From CAZYPU01 sp049642705 (lineage in GTDB: Bacteria > Omnitrophota > Gorgyraeia > JABMRN01 > RBG-13-46-9): a DNA stretch of 25,044 bases. A program made the position numbers and the translations under genes. The stretch spans positions 1-25,044 of the forward strand of contig JBARPB010000038.1 in NCBI GenBank assembly GCA_049642705.1, written 5' to 3'. This document shows positions 15,693 to 22,909 of this stretch, piece after piece. Every line of letters starts with the position of its first letter. Within the stretch, counting starts at the first letter, position 1. The notes below the pieces were generated by a model. It was not told the origin of the DNA, did no database searches, and saw only the letters and a list, made by a program, of their open reading frames with translations.

Positions 15693-15729
15693 TCACCTCC
15701 TGAACTTCTTCTTTGAACGGTCGAAATGA

Positions 15730-15788
15730 ACCCCCCACCACTTTTAGTGCGCCACTTCTAGCTAAACGCACTAAAAGTGGTGGGGGGT
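15730..15788 (-). repeat. Perfect 22-bp inverted repeat in the hldA leader
   Basis: Arms 15730-15751 and 15767-15788 are exact reverse complements with a 15-base loop; the stem includes six consecutive G:C pairs at its base. The loop holds CCACTTCTAG (15752-15761), a one-mismatch copy of the arm segment CCACTTTTAG (15738-15747), so on RNA the two compete for the same partner. No T-run follows on either strand, which argues against a simple terminator. It could be a mobile palindromic repeat or a regulatory RNA element. Confidence 0.85.
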
Positions 15789-15794
15789 AAATTC

Positions 15795-15839
15795 GGCCAT
15801 ACAACTTCCGGAGGTCATAGACCTCCGTAAGTTGTGGCC
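15795..15839 (-). repeat. Near-perfect inverted repeat at the 5' end of the hldA leader
   Basis: GGCC...ACAACTT...GGAGGTC (15795-15816) pairs with GACCTCC...AAGTTGT...GGCC (15820-15839), with a 2-base bulge, one mismatch and a 3-base loop. It lies just downstream of the promoter, so it would be at the 5' end of the transcript. On the minus strand it contains GGAGGTCTATG, which could start a 15-codon ORF ending in the next hairpin; the spacing is short and I do not call it as a gene. Confidence 0.75.
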
Positions 15840-15853
15840 TCATTTAGGCGTTA

Positions 15854-15883
15854 ATTGTAGCACATATGCTATTATATTGTCAA
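15854..15883 (-). promoter_or_regulatory. Strong sigma70-type promoter for the hldA-kds(-que) operon
   Basis: Minus strand: a consensus TTGACA (15883-15878), an 18-base spacer, and TACAAT (15859-15854, five of six consensus bases). The -35 box overlaps the TGA stop of the upstream GT9 gene. Transcription would start near 15847-15851, giving a leader of about 200 bases with three inverted repeats before hldA. The long, structured, non-coding interval in an otherwise tightly packed region supports a real transcription start. Confidence 0.75.
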
Positions 15884-16899
15884 TATAGAAGCTTTTCCGC
15901 GGCTTTGAGGACCTCTTGCGGTGTTACGGCTTTGAGGCATTTGAAGTTGATTTTGCAATTGTGGGCTAGGCAGATTTCGCAGCCAACATCTTTATGAAAG
16001 ACGGCGCTTTTTTCGCCGGTAGGGGCCCATCTCCTCGGGGAAAGGCCGGGGTCCTTTCTTCCGAAAATGGAGATAACCGGCATGCCGACGGCGCACGCTA
16101 TGTGGACAGGGCCCGAATCGTTGGATATGAATAGGCTGCACTTCGAAAGAAGCGCGGCGAGCTCCCCTACTGTAGTTCTTCCTGCGAGATTAACCGGTTC
16201 ATACTTCATGTCTCTCGTAACGGCGTTTGCAAACTCCTTATTTGCTTTGTCGGATACGATTAATATCCTTGCCTTGTACTTTCCGACAAGAGCGTCGCAA
16301 AGGGCGGCGAAATTCCCGGGCGGCCACCTCTTGGAGGGGCAGCTCGCGCCGGGGTTTACGGCGACGAGCGGCACATCCGTGCCGACATGGTGTTCCTGGA
16401 GTAACTCGTCGACTTTTTTTATGTCATTTTCGTGTACGGGAACAAAAAGCTCCTTATCTTTTGCCGTTATGCCGACGGAGCCGAGAAGGTCGAGCGTGTA
16501 TTCCAGCTCGTGTTTTTCGCCTTTCTGCTTGAGATGCGCAACCTTTTTCGTAAGAAAAATTCCCGATTTCCTGTCAAACCCGATTCTTTCGGGAATGCCC
16601 GCTAGATACGCGATTAAATGCACGCGGTTTGTGGGGTGGAGCATAATAGCCAGGTCAAATTTCTTTTTTCTTAAGGCTATGGCAAATATAATCGTGCTTA
16701 ATAGGCTTTTTTGTTTGCCGTATTTATCGTAGATTATCACCTCGTCCAGATAAGGGTTGCCCTCAACTATATCTTTCGCATACGGACGCACCATAAAAGC
16801 GATATCGGCGTCCGGGTATTTATCCCGCACCGCTTTTATCGCCGGCGTGGATAAAACGACGTCGCCGATTCTATCGGTCCTGGTTAGTAGTATCCTCAT
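15880..16899 (-). CDS. GT9 ADP-heptose:LPS heptosyltransferase-like protein (1)
   Basis: A 339-residue GT-B fold glycosyltransferase of family 9, the family of WaaC/WaaF, acting on the cytoplasmic face of the inner membrane. The N-terminal RTDRIGDVVLSTP (7-19) carries the catalytic-type Asp13; VNPGASCPSKRWP (181-193) and FISNDSGPVHIA (257-268) form the donor-site signatures. The C-terminus has a cysteine quartet Cys307, 310, 315, 321 (CX2CX4CX5C), shared with the other GT9 proteins here. The ATG overlaps the stop of the next upstream gene (ATGA). Its own stop overlaps the -35 box of the hldA promoter. Heptose is the expected donor given the hldA neighbour; WaaC and WaaF roles cannot be told apart. 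Confidence 0.92.
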   Translation of the reverse strand: MRILLTRTDRIGDVVLSTPAIKAVRDKYPDADIAFMVRPYAKDIVEGNPYLDEVIIYDKYGKQKSLLSTIIFAIALRKKKFDLAIMLHPTNRVHLIAYLAGIPERIGFDRKSGIFLTKKVAHLKQKGEKHELEYTLDLLGSVGITAKDKELFVPVHENDIKKVDELLQEHHVGTDVPLVAVNPGASCPSKRWPPGNFAALCDALVGKYKARILIVSDKANKEFANAVTRDMKYEPVNLAGRTTVGELAALLSKCSLFISNDSGPVHIACAVGMPVISIFGRKDPGLSPRRWAPTGEKSAVFHKDVGCEICLAHNCKINFKCLKAVTPQEVLKAAEKLLY

Positions 16900-17864
16900 A
16901 ACAATTCCTTCACCGCCCGGAACGCCTCCTCCACAGAAATCGACTTAAGGCACTCGTATTTGTTCTCGGTGTTGACACACTGCGGGACCTCGCACGGAGC
17001 GCATGCGATGTTTTTCCTCAATACCTTGCTTGCGGCCTCCGTAAAGGGGCCGTACTTTTTCTCGTCCGTCGGGCCGAAAAAGGCAAGTATCCGCGCTCCG
17101 ACGGCACTTCCGACGTGGAGAGGGGCGCTATCATTTGTTATGAGAAGGGCGCTTTTTTTGATGAGGTAGGCAAGTTGGCGTATGTTTGTTTTCTCAAGCA
17201 GGTTAAGGGGTTTCGTTTTCATGTAGTATAAAATCCTCTCCGCCACGACCCTGTCGCTTTCGTCGCCCACCAGCACGACTTCATACTTAAGGTTATCCTT
17301 TATCATATCGATGAGCCCGGCGAAATTCTTAAGCGGCCATCTTTTTACGTGGCTCTTCGCGCCCGGGCTTACTACGACAAATGACTTCCCTCCCAGGCCG
17401 CTTAAGAGGTTCTCCACATGCTCCCTATCTCTATTTTCCACTGGAATATAGGCGGCGCCTTTCGGCATATCAATGCCTACCTCTTTAAGCCTTAAAAGGT
17501 GGGCATCCTTCTTGTGCATCTTGGCCCTCGAGCGGTAGCGAAAAGGATTCGTGGTAAACCTCGCGCCCAGAATAAACGGAAAAACCGTATTACGCAAATC
17601 CGCTATGAGATTATATCTTTTTTTCCACAATCTGATAAAAAGCATGAATTTCCAAAGTGGCGAGGATTTCTTGTCGTATATGATTACATCGCGGATTTTT
17701 TTATGGGCATCAAAAATTTCTTTTCCGTTGGGGCCGACCATGACATCGAGTTCTGCGGAAGGAAATTCCCTAAGAAGGGTCTCGGTAACAGGCGTCGTCA
17801 GTATGATATCGCCGACGTTCGAAAGGGTTATTGCCAGTATGCGTTTTATTTTAGATTTGTCCAT
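16896..17864 (-). CDS. GT9 heptosyltransferase-like protein (2)
   Basis: A GT9 family glycosyltransferase of 322 residues from the ATG at 17864. A TTG four codons earlier (17876) extends the frame, but the ATG has a GCGGA site and a position that fits the family N-terminus, so I chose it. Key motifs are ITLSNVGDIILTTP (12-25) with Asp19, SPGAKSHVKRWP (166-177), and TNDSAPLH (243-250). Cysteines 288, 291, 296 and 305 form CX2CX4CX8C, with a wider last gap than its relatives. It overlaps the upstream GT9 gene by 14 bases and the downstream one by 4. Probably transfers a core heptose; the precise linkage is unknown. Confidence 0.91.
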   Translation of the reverse strand: MDKSKIKRILAITLSNVGDIILTTPVTETLLREFPSAELDVMVGPNGKEIFDAHKKIRDVIIYDKKSSPLWKFMLFIRLWKKRYNLIADLRNTVFPFILGARFTTNPFRYRSRAKMHKKDAHLLRLKEVGIDMPKGAAYIPVENRDREHVENLLSGLGGKSFVVVSPGAKSHVKRWPLKNFAGLIDMIKDNLKYEVVLVGDESDRVVAERILYYMKTKPLNLLEKTNIRQLAYLIKKSALLITNDSAPLHVGSAVGARILAFFGPTDEKKYGPFTEAASKVLRKNIACAPCEVPQCVNTENKYECLKSISVEEAFRAVKELL

Positions 17865-18882
17865 ACATTTCCGCAAACGTGCGTAAAACGTCGTCCACCG
17901 TTATAGCGTCCATGCACTTATAATTATCGCACGTGAGGTCATAGCAAGGCACCTCGCAGCCTACATCCTTTTGTATTATCCTGTAATTTCCGCTGCCGTA
18001 GGGGCCCGTAAGAGCCGGGGAAGTCGGCCCGAACAACGCTATTACCCTGGACTTCATCGCCACCGCTATGTGCATCGGGCCGGTATCGCCGGATATGACG
18101 AAATCCGCTCTCTCTGTAAGCGCGCCGAGTTCTTCCAGATTCGTCCTGCCAGCAAGGATTATGAGCTCCTGGCTCATTTTCTCTTTTATGCGTTCTGCTA
18201 TCTCCAGATCATTTTTCGCTCCAGCGGCGACTACTTTAGCGCCGTATTTTGTTATGAGAACATCGCTTAAACGGGCGAAGTTTGTCTCGCTCCAGCGCTT
18301 GGGCGGCCAGTTTGCCCCTGTGTTAATAACAACCAAGAGGTCTTTTTCTTTAACGCCTTCTTTAGCGAGTTCCCCGTCTATGTATTTTCGTTTTTTATCT
18401 GTCACAAAAAATTCGTAACTTTTATCGGACGTATCGCAGCCGAGGGACTGGGCGATTCGTAAAAAATACTCCACCTTGTGCGCTATCGCCTCCGGCGCGT
18501 CAAGTGAGTGCGTGAGAAGAAGGGCCCTGCGTTTTTTTGTCGCGTAACCGGCGCGCTCGCCGATACCGGCCAAACGGGTTATAAGCGCTTTTGTAAAAGA
18601 CCTGTGCAGAAGTACGGCGAGGTCAAATTTTTTCCTTCGTAAAAGCGATACAAGGCGCATCTTCCCGGCCAAACTCCTGTGTTCGCCTTTTTCGTCGTAA
18701 ATTATTATTTCGTTTATCGCGGGATTGTGCTCCAGTATTTCTCTCGTGCGCGGGTCAAGCATGCAGGCGATGTAAGCGCCTTTGAATTTCCCGCGTATCG
18801 CCTTTATAAGAGGCGTGGAAAACAAGACGTCGCCGAGCCAGTTCACCTCGACTATGAGTATACCTTTTATGTCAGTCTTCAT
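17851..18882 (-). CDS. GT9 heptosyltransferase-like protein (3)
   Basis: A third consecutive GT9 glycosyltransferase, 343 residues. NWLGDVLFSTP (14-24) holds Asp18; NTGANWPPKRW (187-197) and SGDTGPMHIA (264-273) are the donor-binding signatures; cysteines 309, 313, 318 and 323 give CX3CX4CX4C. The ATG overlaps the end of the deacetylase gene by 11 bases. The three tandem GT9 genes are clearly diverged, so they probably add different residues of the inner core and are not recent duplicates. Confidence 0.91.
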   Translation of the reverse strand: MKTDIKGILIVEVNWLGDVLFSTPLIKAIRGKFKGAYIACMLDPRTREILEHNPAINEIIIYDEKGEHRSLAGKMRLVSLLRRKKFDLAVLLHRSFTKALITRLAGIGERAGYATKKRRALLLTHSLDAPEAIAHKVEYFLRIAQSLGCDTSDKSYEFFVTDKKRKYIDGELAKEGVKEKDLLVVINTGANWPPKRWSETNFARLSDVLITKYGAKVVAAGAKNDLEIAERIKEKMSQELIILAGRTNLEELGALTERADFVISGDTGPMHIAVAMKSRVIALFGPTSPALTGPYGSGNYRIIQKDVGCEVPCYDLTCDNYKCMDAITVDDVLRTFAEMYGQI

Positions 18883-19687
18883 CCCTGTGTTCTTTTATAA
18901 ACGTGTAATAGCCGCTTGTTTCTATCCAGAATACAAACAAATTATCGGCTGTCATGGAAACCCTTATTCTTTTAAGGGCATAGGGGTCATCGTCAGGGTA
19001 TTTTCTCCCCGGGCTTGTCGTCACCGCGCCTATGTAACCGGCCTCTTTTGCAATTCTCAGAACCTCCCTGTTAAATCCGCCCAACGGATAAGAAAGGGTT
19101 TCTATTTGGCAGCCCATCACGCTTTCCAGTATCTTTTTCGAATCGACGAGTTCCCTAAGGACCCCCTCCTCGCTTAAAGAAGGCAGCCAGCTGTGCGATA
19201 CGGTATGGCTCCCTATGGATATATTATCTTCCTGCATGGTTTTTATCTGGGCCCAATCGAGGAATTTTTGCTTTCCGATAAAATCTATAGCAACGAATAT
19301 CGTAGCCGGGAAATCGTATCTCTTCAGGGCGGGGTAAGCGTGATAGAAGTTATTTTCTACCCCGTCGTCAAATGTTATTGCTATGGTTTTGCGCGGGATT
19401 CCTTCACCCCGCCTTATCCGCTCTATGAATTCGGCCAGTGGAATTACCTTGTATCCCCGGTCATTCAGGAATTTCATCTGTTTCGCGAACGCCCGGGGAA
19501 AGACGTTGAGTTTCCGGTCGTAGCCGTCAAGCGCGGTGCATTCCTCGCCTACGGAATGGTACATGAGGATAACAGGGACGTATATCGCGTCCAGAAAAAG
19601 TTTTCCCGCCCAGAAAAAGGCGACAAGCCCCGCGACAAGGATTACGGTTAGAAGTTTTCTATTTTTTGCATGCCTTCTTATAGACAT
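18872..19687 (-). CDS. Membrane-anchored polysaccharide deacetylase (NodB homology domain)
   Basis: A 271-residue carbohydrate esterase family 4-type protein. Residues 12-30 form one N-terminal membrane segment after a basic stretch, so the enzyme domain should face the periplasm. The NodB motifs are present: TFDDG (105-109, Asp107/Asp108), HTVSH (161-165, metal His161 and His165) and SYPLGG (199-204), plus LMYHSV (41-46). The target is unknown; the position inside a glycosyltransferase cluster suggests removal of N-acetyl groups from a surface or core sugar, but peptidoglycan is also possible. The ATG overlaps the upstream GT4 gene by 29 bases and has an AAAGGG site. Confidence 0.9.
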   Translation of the reverse strand: MSIRRHAKNRKLLTVILVAGLVAFFWAGKLFLDAIYVPVILMYHSVGEECTALDGYDRKLNVFPRAFAKQMKFLNDRGYKVIPLAEFIERIRRGEGIPRKTIAITFDDGVENNFYHAYPALKRYDFPATIFVAIDFIGKQKFLDWAQIKTMQEDNISIGSHTVSHSWLPSLSEEGVLRELVDSKKILESVMGCQIETLSYPLGGFNREVLRIAKEAGYIGAVTTSPGRKYPDDDPYALKRIRVSMTADNLFVFWIETSGYYTFIKEHRDED

Positions 19688-20765
19688 TGATAACCCTTTC
19701 GGTCATACCATCCAGTGAAAATTTATCTTCCACCAAAGCCCTTCCATTCTTAGCCAGCGTAGCGGCGAGCTCTTTATCTTTAAAAATCCTCATGATGGCT
19801 TCTTTCAGCGCGTGCGTATCCTTGGGAGGGACGAGGAGGCCTGTCATGCCGTTTTCTATAACGGATGAAACGCCGCCCACGTCGGAGGCAACGCATGGCT
19901 TGCCGGAAGCAAGCGCCTCAAGAAGCGAAAGCCCCAGCCCCTCTTCCAGGGAATAAAACACGAAAACATCTATAATCGATAAAAACCTCTGCGTCCGGGT
20001 CGTGTTCAGCGCAAAGAATACGCTTGTTTCAATACCCAGTTTTTTCGCCAGCTCCATGAGGTATGCCTTCTGTGGGCCCTCGCCGACCAGAAGAAGCCGC
20101 GCCTCGGGCATCTCCCGCAGTATATCTTTCATGGCGAACAAGAGATAATTGAGGCCCTTAACGGGCGAGAGTCTCGAGACCGAGCCGATAACGAGGGACC
20201 TGTCGAAACCCAGATTGCTCCTCAGGGCTTTCTTTTCGTCCTCCCCTTGCGCATTGGGGGAAAACGCGCGGCTCTCCACTCCGTTATATATGAGAAAAAC
20301 GCTTTTTTTGTTGACGCCGAAATCCTTTATTAAATGCCCCTTCACAGCGTCGCTTATGGCGATAACATGGTTTCCCCAGGCACCGAATATCCTTCTCGAG
20401 ATCCTTGTTTTTTTGAAAAATCCGTGACACGTGCTGACGTAGGAGGCGCCCGTGATTTTCGAAAGCAAATATGCAAGCACCTGCGCAACCCTCGTCTGGG
20501 CGTGTATCACGTCGATTTCGTTTTTCTTTACAAATTTAAGCAATTTGAAAAGTGCGAAAAAAAGTTTCGGGTGAAATTCGAATTTTGTTTTTATAGCGAC
20601 CTGTAAATGGGGAATTCCCTCTTTTTCCAGCGCCTTTACGAGCTCGCCTCCGGCGGAGGCAACGTGCACCCAAATACCCTTCTTTTTAAGCGCCTTCGCC
20701 AGGTTCACGGTATAGACCGCAACCCCGCCGATGTTTAGGTGAGTTGCCAATAACATTACCTTCAT
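19659..20765 (-). CDS. GT4 family glycosyltransferase
   Basis: A retaining GT-B glycosyltransferase of 368 residues. The N-terminal half has LNIGGVAVYTVNLAKAL (10-26), typical of GT4 acceptor domains; the C-terminal half has GSVSRLSPVKGLNYLL (194-209), LLLVGEGP (224-231), and the intact EX7E motif Glu275...Glu283 in EEGLGLSLLEALASG. The frame is open upstream to 20831, but the ATG at 20765 gives an ATGA overlap with the preceding gene and the family start, so I chose it. Donor and acceptor cannot be read from the sequence; the context suggests a core or O-chain-like sugar. Confidence 0.92.
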   Translation of the reverse strand: MKVMLLATHLNIGGVAVYTVNLAKALKKKGIWVHVASAGGELVKALEKEGIPHLQVAIKTKFEFHPKLFFALFKLLKFVKKNEIDVIHAQTRVAQVLAYLLSKITGASYVSTCHGFFKKTRISRRIFGAWGNHVIAISDAVKGHLIKDFGVNKKSVFLIYNGVESRAFSPNAQGEDEKKALRSNLGFDRSLVIGSVSRLSPVKGLNYLLFAMKDILREMPEARLLLVGEGPQKAYLMELAKKLGIETSVFFALNTTRTQRFLSIIDVFVFYSLEEGLGLSLLEALASGKPCVASDVGGVSSVIENGMTGLLVPPKDTHALKEAIMRIFKDKELAATLAKNGRALVEDKFSLDGMTERVINVYKKACKK

Positions 20766-22885
20766 TGCTTTATGCCCAATATCTTTACTATCGCTTCGTA
20801 AACCTCGTCGGGCTTTATAGACCTCATGCACTTATGGCGCCTCTTGCAATGCCTGTGGTAACAGGGGCTGCATTTTAGGTCCTTCTTTAAAACCACGTAC
20901 TCTCTCTCGGCCGGCACGAGGTGCTTCCTTGGGTCTGTCGGTCCGAAAAGGGCGACAAAGGGGGTGCCAACGCTTGCGGCCACGTGAAGCGGCGCGCTAT
21001 CGGAACTTAAAAGGAGGTCGCACCTTTTTACAAGAGAGGCAAGCCGCGGTATACTGGTCCTGCCTAGCGCGTCGATGGGCTTACACCTCGCGCGTTTCAG
21101 GAATTTACCCACCCGCGGGCGGTCTTTTTCCAGGCCGATCAATAAGACGCGGATGCCGAAATTCCTGGCGAGTTTATTGCAGACATCGGCGAAATATTCC
21201 GGCGGCCATAATTTCGTAACCCAACCGGTGCTTGCGCCGATATTGAGGGCTATAATTTTTTGGCTCTCTTTCAACCAGTGGGATTCCAGAAAATTATCCG
21301 CCCACACCCGGTCTTCTTTCGACGGCCAGAGTTCCAGCTTCTTATCTATCTTGTATATTCCCAAAAGATTCAGCACCCTCAACTGGTGCTCTACGGGGTC
21401 AACGGGAAATCCCGAATCCCTAATCTTCCTGTTCAATAGGAAACTCAATTTCCCGTTGTCGTAGCCATACCTCTTGGGCACGCATGACAGAAACGCGAGC
21501 ATGTGGCTTTTTTTGTTGTTCTGGAAATCTACGGATATATCGAAATCCTCGGCGCGCAGCCTTTTGGTGAGGCGCAAAAGTCCCGCCGGAGGAGCGTCCC
21601 TTCCCTTGAAATCGCATACAATAATGTCATCGACAAAAGATGAGTTCTCAAAAACCTCCCTGTTATTTATGCCTACGAGGATTTTTACCTTCGCTTTCGG
21701 GAACTTCTCCCTTATGGCCCGAAGCGACGGGACCGCCAGTATCGCATCTCCGAGCGCCCCTATCTTTATAACTAATATGTTCACACTCGAGGCTACCTCT
21801 TCATAAAGATTCAACGTCGATTCCATCACGTTTTTAACGCTGTATTCCTGCCGAAGGAGCTTCTCCGCTTCGCTTACCATCTCTTTTTTTAATTTTTCGT
21901 CCTTATACAAGCCGATTACCGCCTGTGCCACTACATTCGGGTCGCCGGTAGGCGGCGCCAAAAAAGCCTTTCTATTATCCCGCGCGTAATCCCTTATCCA
22001 TTCGGCATGCGTCGTTACAACGGGTATTCCGCTCATCCAGGCCTGCAACAGGAGTTTCGGCGATGTATTTCCGTCAGCGTCAAGTTGTATAAGCAAATCC
22101 AGCCCGGATAGAAATTCCGATGCCTTCTCCCTGGGCATAAGGGTGAGGACGCTGCCCAACGAATACCTCCTTACGAGAAGCCTGAATTTTTCCACATCTC
22201 TCTTTTCCTGCCGCGGCGCGCTATCAACGAGAAAAACCCTCATCCTGTGTATCGTTCTGGAAATAACTGAAATGGTCTTTATGAAATTCTCCGTTGCTTC
22301 ATGGGATGAGAGCTGCAGTTTTGCCCCGACGGTGAAATACTTGCTGGTCTTACCGGTATCCACTCCGGGAGTGGAAGGCTTTCCACTCCCGGAGTGGAAC
22401 TCGTTCATGCTGACAAACGGCGGTATGACGCGTATCTTATCCCGCCGAACTACGCCGTCTTTCATGAGGCGCTGCGCCGCGCTTTCCGAGAAACAGATTA
22501 TACGCTTTGCCCAGAATTGCGCCCTTGCGGCAAAACCCTTCCCGTCATTGTCGTATACCGTTGTAACAAACGCGCGTTCGGTAAGCCTCGAGGCGAAAAA
22601 CGCTATAAAAGATGAAAGCGGGCATCTTGCGTGCACGATCCGGATATCTTCCTTCCGGATGACCTGCGACAGTTTAAAAATCGCTGCCGGGATCAAAAAA
22701 ATGTTCGGCACAAGCCCGAGCGCATAGTGGCGCGCTCCGACTTCGTCTATTTTTCTTACGGATGCGCTTTTTTGCGAGGCCACGACGATCTTGTGGCCGT
22801 TGAGCACGAGAAACCGCGTAGAGGCGATAACGTCACAGGCACCGTCGCCTGTATCTAATTTAGAGATTACTTGCAATATATTCAT
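20762..22885 (-). CDS. Two-domain GT4-GT9 fusion glycosyltransferase
   Basis: One 707-residue open frame joins two GT-B enzymes. Residues 1-365 resemble GT4 (ISKLDTGDGACDV at 8-20; QAWMSGIPVVTTH at 281-293), but the EX7E positions are Asn273 and Gln281, so this half may have lost transferase activity or changed donor. Residues 368-707 are a complete GT9 domain: KIGALGDAILAVPS (374-387) with Asp380, LNIGAST (547-553), SSDSAPLH (627-634), and the cysteine quartet Cys672, 675, 680, 686 (CX2CX4CX5C). The junction is clean with no stop or frameshift. Residues 163-176 are encoded by a 40-base palindromic insert. It follows the acyltransferase fusion after a 24-base gap with only a weak ribosome site. 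Confidence 0.9.
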   Translation of the reverse strand: MNILQVISKLDTGDGACDVIASTRFLVLNGHKIVVASQKSASVRKIDEVGARHYALGLVPNIFLIPAAIFKLSQVIRKEDIRIVHARCPLSSFIAFFASRLTERAFVTTVYDNDGKGFAARAQFWAKRIICFSESAAQRLMKDGVVRRDKIRVIPPFVSMNEFHSGSGKPSTPGVDTGKTSKYFTVGAKLQLSSHEATENFIKTISVISRTIHRMRVFLVDSAPRQEKRDVEKFRLLVRRYSLGSVLTLMPREKASEFLSGLDLLIQLDADGNTSPKLLLQAWMSGIPVVTTHAEWIRDYARDNRKAFLAPPTGDPNVVAQAVIGLYKDEKLKKEMVSEAEKLLRQEYSVKNVMESTLNLYEEVASSVNILVIKIGALGDAILAVPSLRAIREKFPKAKVKILVGINNREVFENSSFVDDIIVCDFKGRDAPPAGLLRLTKRLRAEDFDISVDFQNNKKSHMLAFLSCVPKRYGYDNGKLSFLLNRKIRDSGFPVDPVEHQLRVLNLLGIYKIDKKLELWPSKEDRVWADNFLESHWLKESQKIIALNIGASTGWVTKLWPPEYFADVCNKLARNFGIRVLLIGLEKDRPRVGKFLKRARCKPIDALGRTSIPRLASLVKRCDLLLSSDSAPLHVAASVGTPFVALFGPTDPRKHLVPAEREYVVLKKDLKCSPCYHRHCKRRHKCMRSIKPDEVYEAIVKILGIKQ
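22359..22398 (-). repeat. In-frame palindromic insert within the GT4-GT9 gene
   Basis: Two 18-base arms (22359-22376 and 22381-22398) are exact reverse complements around GGCT. Each arm contains a core (CCACTCCGGGAGTGG or its complement) that is itself a palindrome except for the centre base. The insert codes for residues 163-176 (FHSGSGKPSTPGVD), a Gly/Ser/Pro stretch in the linker between the two lobes of the GT4 domain. It resembles palindromic elements that spread within genes without breaking the frame. Confidence 0.85.
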
Positions 22886-22909
22886 AGCTCACAGCCCAAA
22901 GCACACGGC

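Noticed and set aside
15730..15788. A rho-independent terminator
   Set aside because: The stem is strong, but no T-run follows it on either strand.
15680..15818. A 15-codon upstream ORF from ATG 15818 reading through two hairpins
   Set aside because: It has GGAGG but only three bases of spacing, and the frame simply follows the inverted repeats. Not enough to support translation.
15640..15850. A preQ1 riboswitch in the hldA leader, suggested by que genes downstream
   Set aside because: I could not find the short preQ1-I stem with its A-rich tail. The leader is dominated by long perfect inverted repeats that do not fit the known preQ1 classes.
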